Origin: Erysipelotrichaceae bacterium
Lineage (GTDB): Bacteria; Bacillota_I; Bacilli_A; Erysipelotrichales; Erysipelotrichaceae
Assembly: GCA_017418585.1 (NCBI GenBank)
Contig: JAFONG010000122.1
Location: forward strand, 1-12,031
Length of the DNA: 12,031 nucleotides
Reading direction: 5' to 3'
A model generated the notes under the pieces. That model was given only the letters and a program-made list of their open reading frames with translations, made no database searches and was not told where the DNA came from. Below are positions 6,437 through 12,031 of this stretch, piece after piece; the first letter of the stretch is position 1, and the number at the start of each line of letters is the position of its first letter. Made by a program: the position numbers and the translations under genes.

Positions 6437-7537
6437 TTATTTTCTGGTAACTTCTTCACCGTAGATGGTGATCCAGTCGTTTTTCATCGAGATCGGGATC
6501 CATCCGTTCTCTTCACAGGTCTTAAACATCTTTTCGGCTTTTGCCTCGTCGCCGTTTTCTCTGACCGTATCGTCGCAGCACAGCATGAATGCCATGCTAG
6601 GATACGGATTGTTGGTAACGGTATATCTGGCCATGCTCGCATCTCCGGATGAGTTTCCGAAAGCCAGAACAGGCTGTACGCCGATCTCCTGCGCGATGAC
6701 GGTGACCTTGTTCATCTTCAGGTTCTTGATCAGGAACTGACCTGCCAGGATCAGCTCATCATCATCGGCAAAGACATAGTCCAGACCGTCGGTATCTCCC
6801 TGATTGCTTGAAACAAGCAGTTCGTCAGAGCCGATGATCTGATTTGCCGGAATGTTCATGAATGACAATCCGTCTACAACGCCTCTGACAATCAGTCTGT
6901 CCGTTCCGGAAACGATATAGGTCTTGAATCCGTTGGCCTGCAGCATGTCGAGTATTTCCAGCATCGGCAGGTAGAAGGCGTTTCCGATCGTCATGTTTTC
7001 ATAACCCGGGCACGGTGTCTGACGGTATTCATAAACATAGTCGTTGAATTCTTTTACGGTCATTCCCGCAAAAGCCGAAGCGACACCCTGTCCGTGCAGA
7101 TTGTCCAGTCCTTCCGGATAGTTACCGGTATCGATGAATTCCTGAACCTTTTCTGCAACTTCCAGCTCGAATTCACTCGCTTCATGCGTTGGATCGTCCT
7201 GCACCCTGTGCATGAACAGCATGTGGTCGAAATAGACCGGATCCGTCTCACAGAACAGCGTTCCATCCAGATCGAAAACGGCTATTCTGTTTTCTTCCGG
7301 AATATAGGATGGACTGTTTTCATCCGTTACTTCTTTGATGTATTTTTCCAGTTCTATTTTCGCTTTGGCGTCATCGTTCCATAAAGAGAGATAGGAGATC
7401 TCCTCTTCCGGTACGTTTTCTTCCTCTGCTGGCCTGTTTAAGCCGATATTGTTGATGTACAGAACGCCGACGACTACCAGCATGGCGATGGCAATCAATG
7501 CCACCGCTTTCCATATATTTGTTTCCTTTTTGTTCAT
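6437..7537 (-). CDS. Membrane-anchored HAD-superfamily phosphatase, probably extracytoplasmic
   Basis: The 366-residue protein opens with a short positive stretch and one hydrophobic segment (about 10-30), then an acidic linker, which suggests a domain outside the membrane held by an N-terminal anchor. The HAD fold motifs are clear: motif I FDLDGTL with Asp89 (nucleophile) and Asp91, motif II Ser210 in VSGTDR, a motif III lysine in the 271-277 region, and motif IV GNSSGDASM with Asp299. A large cap region lies between motifs I and II, and the overall pattern is like phosphoserine phosphatase-type HADs. It likely hydrolyses a small phosphate ester at the cell surface; the substrate is unknown. 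A good ribosome site GGAGGAA (7542-7548) precedes the ATG. It lies 13 bases after the nucleotidase lipoprotein gene, so the two probably act together in scavenging phosphorylated compounds. Confidence 0.9.
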   Translation of the reverse strand: MNKKETNIWKAVALIAIAMLVVVGVLYINNIGLNRPAEEENVPEEEISYLSLWNDDAKAKIELEKYIKEVTDENSPSYIPEENRIAVFDLDGTLFCETDPVYFDHMLFMHRVQDDPTHEASEFELEVAEKVQEFIDTGNYPEGLDNLHGQGVASAFAGMTVKEFNDYVYEYRQTPCPGYENMTIGNAFYLPMLEILDMLQANGFKTYIVSGTDRLIVRGVVDGLSFMNIPANQIIGSDELLVSSNQGDTDGLDYVFADDDELILAGQFLIKNLKMNKVTVIAQEIGVQPVLAFGNSSGDASMARYTVTNNPYPSMAFMLCCDDTVRENGDEAKAEKMFKTCEENGWIPISMKNDWITIYGEEVTRK

Positions 7538-7550
7538 ATTCTTCCTCCGA

Positions 7551-9194
7551 TTATTCTATTGTGATTCTGCCTTCAGTGCTGCGGTACAGATCGCCGAATC
7601 CGCCGATCGAATCCAGATACAGGCGCAGCGCCTCAACATCCGTAATGCCGTTTTCTACGATGGCTTCGCTTCCCTTAAAGGCGGTATTCCCGTCGCCTGA
7701 ATTCAGCAGTACATAGTTGATGCCTGCTACAAGATAAGTCTTCTCCGGATCGATCGGAACATATTCCCCATCCTGCAGGATCAGGACGTCTTTCACTCTT
7801 CTTTGTCCCTCGGCAAATCCCGCCAGCATGTCGCTTTCGTCAAGCAGAACCGGAGACTCTACGGAAGTATCGATCGTATACTTCATCCCCGATACCTGCA
7901 GGAATCCGCCGCTTTCTCCTACGGCATTTCCATCCAGTTTGTAGATCCTTTCGGTAAATCTGGCTCCGAATTCCAGTGCATCCAGGATCTGCTGACCGGT
8001 CGCTTTCACAAGCGCCAGACTGTTCTGGAACGGCGCTACATTGAACAGGTCGCTGTACATGACTTCTCCGGCCAGAATGTCGCTTCTGACGCCGCCGCCG
8101 TTCATGAGCGCTACATCACCTTCCATCGTATATCGGATCGCATCCGCAAAGAAATCCCCGACCGTCGTCTCTCTTGATCTTGTCATCCTGATTCCTTCTT
8201 CATCTTTGATAAACATGTCGTGGTCAAGATCGCAGACGTACTGCGAAAGGATGCCGCTGATCGTTTCGTTCGCCTGTTCTACTTCTCTTAGTATTTCTTC
8301 ATCCTGCCTGTTGTATTCCTCGATATGCAGGACGCTGATGCTGCCGTCCTTTCCGATAATCAGTTCTCCCAGTTCCATCAGCTTGGTTCCAACGGAAGAC
8401 AAAACGACATCTTCTCCGTTTCTGTTGGGATAACGGTCTTCCACGATGAGAGAATGAGAGTGTCCATCCAGTACGACATCGATTCCTTCGGTATGGGAAA
8501 TCAGAGAAACGGAATCGTACGGGGCCATTATCTCAAGGGAGCCAAGATGCGACAAGACGACAACGTAATCCGCACCTTCTTTTCTGACCTGATCTACCAG
8601 AGACTGGACCTTGTCGTAGAGGTCCTGTCCGTCGTTTCCGGAATAGAAATCATAAACAAACGCACCGTCTTCCATGAAGAACTTCGGTGTTGAAGAGACC
8701 CTGGATTCCGGGGTCAGAACGCCAAGAAACGCGACCTTTGTCCCACCGTAGTCGACAATGACGTATTCCGGAATATCCTCGAAGATATTCCTGTTTGAAC
8801 CGCTGTATTTGACATTGGATGCGATCAGATCAAAATCTGTTTCATCCATTCTGCTGCTCAGCTCATCCAGACCGTAGTCGAATTCATGATTGCCGAATGT
8901 CGCGATATCGTAGCCGGTCGCATTCATCAGTTCAACGATCAGTTTTCCCTTGGACAGCGAACCCAGGGTTCCTCCCTGCAGATAGTCGCCGAGATCGACC
9001 AGACTGACATAATCGTGTTCCGCTTTCGTATCATTCACCAGCGCCTTCAGACTCGCCAGTGTCAGGTTCTCCTCGACGCCGCAATGTACGTCGCTGGTAA
9101 AGAAGATATAGATATCATCTTTCTGAACGGTTCTGTTCTGACATCCCGTCAGGGTAAGCATAAGGATCAGGATTACCCCGATTGATTTCTTCAT
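7551..9194 (-). CDS. 5'-nucleotidase / UshA-type metallophosphatase lipoprotein
   Basis: The 547-residue protein begins with a lipoprotein signal, with lipobox LTGC and Cys18 as the lipid-carrying residue, so it should sit on the outer face of the membrane. The metallophosphatase domain shows all expected motifs: Asp35-x-His37 (SDVHCG), Asp70 (DLGD), GNHE with Asn102-His103, His216 (LSHLG) and GHSH (244-247). The C-terminal 5'-nucleotidase domain follows from about residue 330, with TTVGDFFADAIR and the substrate-binding NGGGVR (365-370). The length of about 550 residues is normal for UshA/YfkN-type units. Such enzymes strip phosphate from nucleotides or 2',3'-cyclic nucleotides; related ones act on UDP-sugars. 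AAGGAAGG (9202-9209) is a good ribosome site seven bases before the ATG. It leads the leftward gene run and is transcribed divergently from the gene at 9319. Confidence 0.95.
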   Translation of the reverse strand: MKKSIGVILILMLTLTGCQNRTVQKDDIYIFFTSDVHCGVEENLTLASLKALVNDTKAEHDYVSLVDLGDYLQGGTLGSLSKGKLIVELMNATGYDIATFGNHEFDYGLDELSSRMDETDFDLIASNVKYSGSNRNIFEDIPEYVIVDYGGTKVAFLGVLTPESRVSSTPKFFMEDGAFVYDFYSGNDGQDLYDKVQSLVDQVRKEGADYVVVLSHLGSLEIMAPYDSVSLISHTEGIDVVLDGHSHSLIVEDRYPNRNGEDVVLSSVGTKLMELGELIIGKDGSISVLHIEEYNRQDEEILREVEQANETISGILSQYVCDLDHDMFIKDEEGIRMTRSRETTVGDFFADAIRYTMEGDVALMNGGGVRSDILAGEVMYSDLFNVAPFQNSLALVKATGQQILDALEFGARFTERIYKLDGNAVGESGGFLQVSGMKYTIDTSVESPVLLDESDMLAGFAEGQRRVKDVLILQDGEYVPIDPEKTYLVAGINYVLLNSGDGNTAFKGSEAIVENGITDVEALRLYLDSIGGFGDLYRSTEGRITIE

Positions 9195-9225
9195 TTAATA
9201 ACCTTCCTTTTATTTCTTCTTATTT

Positions 9226-9231
9226 ATTTTA
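9226..9231 (-). promoter_or_regulatory. Candidate -10 element for the nucleotidase gene run
   Basis: TAAAAT on the minus strand, about 30 bases before the start codon, is the best -10-like hexamer for the leftward genes. No good -35 lies 17 bases upstream, so regulation by an activator or another sigma factor, or a wrong assignment, is possible. Confidence 0.3.
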
Positions 9232-9238
9232 CTACAGA

Positions 9239-9255
9239 GTATTCATTCGGAATAC
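9239..9255. promoter_or_regulatory. Short inverted repeat in the divergent intergenic region (possible operator)
   Basis: GTATTC (9239-9244) and GAATAC (9250-9255) are perfect inverted arms around a five-base spacer. The element lies just upstream of the candidate -10 of the leftward genes and covers where its -35 would be, as an operator would. Six-base arms can occur by chance. Confidence 0.25.
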
Positions 9256-9283
9256 CTTTTGTTTTCCGCCCTTCCTGCCGCAT

Positions 9284-9312
9284 TTGTCAGATAAGGACAG
9301 ACAGGATAAAAT
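9284..9312 (+). promoter_or_regulatory. Near-consensus promoter immediately before the metallophosphoesterase gene
   Basis: TTGTCA (9284-9289) and TAAAAT (9307-9312) are each one mismatch from the housekeeping consensus and are separated by exactly 17 bases. The expected transcription start, about seven bases after the -10, falls on or next to the A of the ATG at 9319, so the transcript would have essentially no leader. Confidence 0.5.
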
Positions 9313-9322
9313 GAAGTCATGA
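9311..9322 (+). other. Possible three-codon leader ORF overlapping the start of the metallophosphoesterase gene
   Basis: ATG at 9311 opens Met-Lys-Ser and a stop TGA at 9320-9322 that overlaps the main ATG as ATGA. AGGA (9303-9306) lies four bases before this first ATG but twelve before the main one. If transcription starts further upstream than the near-consensus promoter predicts, this mini-ORF could feed ribosomes to the main start. It may be chance. Confidence 0.25.
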
Positions 9323-10701
9323 ATACCGATACCGATGCCTATCAGCAGTATCTCTATGCCCGAAGAAAAGCCAGAAAGACTCTTTTTCACGACCGTCTGA
9401 AACGGAAGGATCCTTACCTGAAAGTTCTGGATCATATCGTAGACGAAAAGAAATGCCGACCGGTGGATCTGGGAATCATCGATGTACCGGCTGAACTGAT
9501 CGTGGGAACCAGAACCGAAGGACGGGCTCTTTCGTTTTCCAGCGACTTCATGCCGCTGCTCAGCGAAAAAAGCGAATTCGCCTCGAAATGGATGAACGTC
9601 TGCCGTTATCATCTTTCCGATCAGGGCATCACTCAAGCGCCTCTGGCTTATGAATATCTGGGCAGGTTCTATATTGCCGAAGGAAACAAACGGGTCAGCG
9701 TCCTGAAGTCCTACGGCGCTCCTTTTATTCCTCTTCAGGTCACGAGACTGCTTCCCGAAAAAAGCGAACGCGACAGCATTCGTCTCTACTATGAATTTCT
9801 GAAATTCTATAAGCTGTCTCATCTCTATTCTCTGCAGTTTTCTCAGCCCGGCTATTACGCCAAGCTGCTGCGCTGTCTGGGCTACGACAAAAACCATGAA
9901 TGGACCAGAAAGGAAAGAATCACCCTGATCGGTTTCTATGGCCGGCTGGAGAATGAACTGGATAAGAAAGGCATCCATGAGAATCATGCGGACTGTCTGG
10001 TGGCGCTTCTGGAGATGTATACCTACGACTATCTTGTCGAGATGAGCGACAGGCAGATGGATAAGGTCATAGCGGAAAACAGACAGCGTCTGGCCTATGG
10101 AAAAGGATTCTACAACATCACCTGCATCGCGGACGAGGAAGATCCGCTGCTGTATTCCGAGAATGTCAAAGACGCATTGAAAGACACCGACTTTATTCTT
10201 TCGGCCGGCGATCTCAGCAGGGAATATCTGGAATACATCGTCACCTTAAGCAACAAGCCTCTGTTCTACATCCATGGCAACCACGACGCAAAACTGCTGG
10301 AAAACCCTCCGGAAGGCTGCATCTGCATCGATGACGACCTCTATGTTTATCAGGGCATCCGCATCCTAGGACTGGGAGGTTCATTCCGTTACAACAGCGA
10401 TACCCTGCAGTTCAGCGAAAGAGAGATGGAAAAGCGGATCAGAAGACTGAGACTGAAAATCGCAAAGGCAGGAGGCGTCGATATTGTCGTAAGCCATGCG
10501 CCGATCAAGGGATATGGAGATCTGAAAGACATGCCCCATTGGGGTTTTGCCTGCTTCAGCAGGCTCTTGGAGGACCTCAGACCGCGCTTCTGGTTCTATG
10601 GCCATGTGCATACGAACTACCAGCCGTTCATGAAAAGGATACACTCCAACGACAGGACGATGATCGTCAATGTCAGCGGCAAGTATCTGGCAAGATACTA
10701 A
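9319..10701 (+). CDS. ParB-like N-terminal region fused to a calcineurin-like metallophosphoesterase
   Basis: This 460-residue protein appears to have two parts. Residues about 45-145 resemble a ParB/Srx-type fold: a strand with IDVPAELIVGT followed by FYIAEGNKRVSVLKSYG (117-133), where Glu121-Gly-Asn-Lys-Arg parallels the ParB GxHR-type nucleotide-binding box. Residues about 265-460 form a calcineurin-like phosphoesterase: GD (Asp298), GNHD (Asn321-His322), His393 in VSHAP and GHVH (428-431). The first motif, normally DxH, reads ADEED (271-275), so Glu274 stands where the histidine should be and metal binding may differ. The middle is mostly helical and unrecognised. No signal peptide is seen, so it is probably cytoplasmic. 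The ATG at 9319 is forced by an in-frame stop at 9307. It is a lone rightward gene closed by a terminator. The ParB-like call is from pattern only. Confidence 0.88.
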   Translation: MNTDTDAYQQYLYARRKARKTLFHDRLKRKDPYLKVLDHIVDEKKCRPVDLGIIDVPAELIVGTRTEGRALSFSSDFMPLLSEKSEFASKWMNVCRYHLSDQGITQAPLAYEYLGRFYIAEGNKRVSVLKSYGAPFIPLQVTRLLPEKSERDSIRLYYEFLKFYKLSHLYSLQFSQPGYYAKLLRCLGYDKNHEWTRKERITLIGFYGRLENELDKKGIHENHADCLVALLEMYTYDYLVEMSDRQMDKVIAENRQRLAYGKGFYNITCIADEEDPLLYSENVKDALKDTDFILSAGDLSREYLEYIVTLSNKPLFYIHGNHDAKLLENPPEGCICIDDDLYVYQGIRILGLGGSFRYNSDTLQFSEREMEKRIRRLRLKIAKAGGVDIVVSHAPIKGYGDLKDMPHWGFACFSRLLEDLRPRFWFYGHVHTNYQPFMKRIHSNDRTMIVNVSGKYLARY

Positions 10702-10709
10702 GTATAACA

Positions 10710-10731
10710 AAAGGCTCCCTAAGGAGCCTTT
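10710..10731. terminator. Bidirectional rho-independent terminator between convergent genes
   Basis: Nine-base perfect arms, AAAGGCTCC (10710-10718) and GGAGCCTTT (10723-10731), flank a four-base loop. On the plus strand a T-rich stretch with TTCTTGTTTT follows; on the minus strand the arm itself supplies Ts and TGTT follows. It serves the gene ending at 10701 and the converging gene, whose TAA stop (10730-10732) overlaps the outer end of the hairpin. Confidence 0.9.
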
Positions 10732-12031
10732 ATTCTTGTTTTCCTTTGTATTCAAAGCACAGCATCGTCAGATCGTCGAACTGTTCGGCGTCTTTCACGA
10801 ATCCTGTGACAGCCTCGGCGACATTGCCGATGATCGCGTCAGGTTCTCCGTCCGGATCGATGTTCAAGGCTTCGATCAGTCTGTCTAAGCCGAACATTCT
10901 GTTATCGGAATCGCTTGCTTCCGGAATGCCGTCGGTATACAGGAAGAGTTTGAAACCCGGCTGCAGCTCAAGCTGATATTCATGATACTTGATCTCATCC
11001 ATGCCGCCTACGACGAAATCGTGCTTGTCTTTCAGCAGTTCGAATTTCCCTTCCGGTTTCTTGATCATAGGATACTCGTGTCCGGCATTGGCAGCCGTCA
11101 GAATACCTGAAGAGATTTCCAGAATGCCGACCCATACCGTAACGAACATTTCCGCCTGGTTGTTGGAGCAGATGGCTTCATTGGTCTTGGAAAGGATCTC
11201 CGCCGGAGAGCGGCCCAGCATTGCGCAGCTCTGCAGAATGATCTTGGAAACCATCATGAACAGCGCACCAGGTATGCCTTTTCCGGAAACGTCGGCCATG
11301 ACCATGCAAAGATGATCGTCGTCAATCATGAAGAAGTCGTAGAAGTCTCCGCCGACGCCCTTCGCCGGCTCCATCGTGGCATAGATCTCGAATTCTTTTC
11401 TGTCCGGAAACGGCGGGAAGATATGCGGAAGCATGCTCTGCTGGATGCTGGCAGCCATGTTCAGTTCGTTGGTGATACGTTTTTTGTCTTCTTCCTCTTT
11501 ATGCTTTTTCTCCTGAGCCTGCAGTCTTTCGTTTACATAGTTTCTTACCGTCTCGAAGATCAGTATGCTTACCGCTACAAACGCCAGGACATAGAACCAA
11601 ACCTGTTCATAGAACGCTTTTTCCTTGACGATCTGCACGGATATCGTCTTGCTGACTTGGCCCATGGAATCCATCAGATCCATGACAAAAGTGTAAGTAC
11701 CGCCCGGAAGATTGGTATAGGTGGCAGGAAAAACATCCACGCTGTGCCCGGTATTGCTGAATTTATCGATTCCTTCCAGTCTGTAGGATACTGTAGGTTC
11801 AACCAGCGAATACGTGTACACATGGCCCTGAATAGCCAGCTTGGTGAAGTCGTGAGGCAGCATAAATCTTCCTGTATCGTCCGGATAAACGATCTGTCCG
11901 TCGATCTCGACGTAAGGAATGCCCGCCTTCAGATTGCTGACGTTTTTAGACGCTTCTTCAATGTTGACTTTCGCAATGCCGGTCGTACCAGCGATATAGA
12001 GATCACCATCATCCGTCAGTTCGCTGTAGGA
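10730..12031 (-). CDS. SpoIIE/RsbU-type phosphatase with Y_Y_Y and propeller-like sensor region, 5' end off the window
   Basis: The frame is open from the right edge to a TAA at 10730, giving 433 residues; the ATG at 11863 is internal, since coding continues upstream of it. The visible start contains LYIAGTTGIAKV, like one blade of a two-component-regulator beta-propeller. It is followed by a Y_Y_Y-like domain (visible residues about 70-135, with YRLEGIDKFS and LPGGTYTFVM), one membrane helix (about 146-164), a charged coiled linker and a PPM/SpoIIE phosphatase domain to the end. Catalytic acidic residues are present in VGGDFYD, ADVSGKG, YTDG and FDDLT. This is the layout of hybrid sensor proteins that sense outside ligands, often glycans, with a phosphatase instead of a histidine kinase as output. 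Its likely substrate is a STAS protein, perhaps the one at 2371-2670. Unlike the paralogue at 477-2366 it has no C-terminal ATPase domain. Confidence 0.93.
   Translation of the reverse strand, partial: SYSELTDDGDLYIAGTTGIAKVNIEEASKNVSNLKAGIPYVEIDGQIVYPDDTGRFMLPHDFTKLAIQGHVYTYSLVEPTVSYRLEGIDKFSNTGHSVDVFPATYTNLPGGTYTFVMDLMDSMGQVSKTISVQIVKEKAFYEQVWFYVLAFVAVSILIFETVRNYVNERLQAQEKKHKEEEDKKRITNELNMAASIQQSMLPHIFPPFPDRKEFEIYATMEPAKGVGGDFYDFFMIDDDHLCMVMADVSGKGIPGALFMMVSKIILQSCAMLGRSPAEILSKTNEAICSNNQAEMFVTVWVGILEISSGILTAANAGHEYPMIKKPEGKFELLKDKHDFVVGGMDEIKYHEYQLELQPGFKLFLYTDGIPEASDSDNRMFGLDRLIEALNIDPDGEPDAIIGNVAEAVTGFVKDAEQFDDLTMLCFEYKGKQE

Noticed and set aside
9232..9987. Long minus-strand open frame of 251 codons opposite the metallophosphoesterase
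   Set aside because: It lies antisense to a gene with clear phosphoesterase motifs, has no recognisable domain, and its composition looks like the mirror of the real coding strand.
10730..11863. ATG at 11863 as the true start of the second phosphatase
   Set aside because: The same frame stays open for another 56 codons to the right edge and encodes propeller-like and Y_Y_Y-like sequence, so the start is off the window.

Overview
The window reads as a chromosomal segment of a low-to-middle GC Gram-positive bacterium (Bacillota). Support comes from strong AAGGAGG-type ribosome binding sites, an Spo/Rsb-style partner-switching gene set, a QueT-type ECF transporter subunit and a lipoprotein signal. 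A gut-type Erysipelotrichia or Clostridia member is plausible, but that is inference. Coding density is very high: no stretch over about 125 bases lacks a gene. I saw no tRNA, rRNA, CRISPR array, transposase or attachment site.

Layout. Nine genes run leftward on the minus strand from about 9194 to the left edge: a 5'-nucleotidase lipoprotein, a membrane-anchored HAD phosphatase, a GNAT acetyltransferase, a QueT-like transporter subunit (apparent frameshift at a run of seven G), a MATE transporter with a C-terminal RsbW-like ATPase domain, then after 74 bases an MscS-type channel, a STAS anti-sigma-antagonist-like protein, a six-helix membrane protein fusing a SpoIIE/RsbU phosphatase to an RsbW-like kinase domain, and an HD hydrolase like SpoT/MESH1 that runs off the left edge. 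At 9319-10701 one gene runs rightward: a ParB-like N-terminal region joined to a metallophosphoesterase. A bidirectional hairpin terminator separates it from a converging minus-strand gene, a second SpoIIE-type phosphatase with sensor-like extracellular modules, cut by the right edge.

How the genes may work together. The left half holds all domain types of a phosphorylation partner switch (STAS substrate, RsbW-like kinase domains, PPM-type phosphatases) but no sigma factor. The kinase-like domains are instead fused to a phosphatase and to a transporter, next to a mechanosensitive channel and a probable (p)ppGpp hydrolase. My main inference is a membrane-centred stress module in which STAS phosphorylation state may reach a transporter rather than, or as well as, transcription. 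The right part of the minus-strand run (nucleotidase, HAD phosphatase, QueT) looks like surface nucleotide or phosphate-ester and base salvage.
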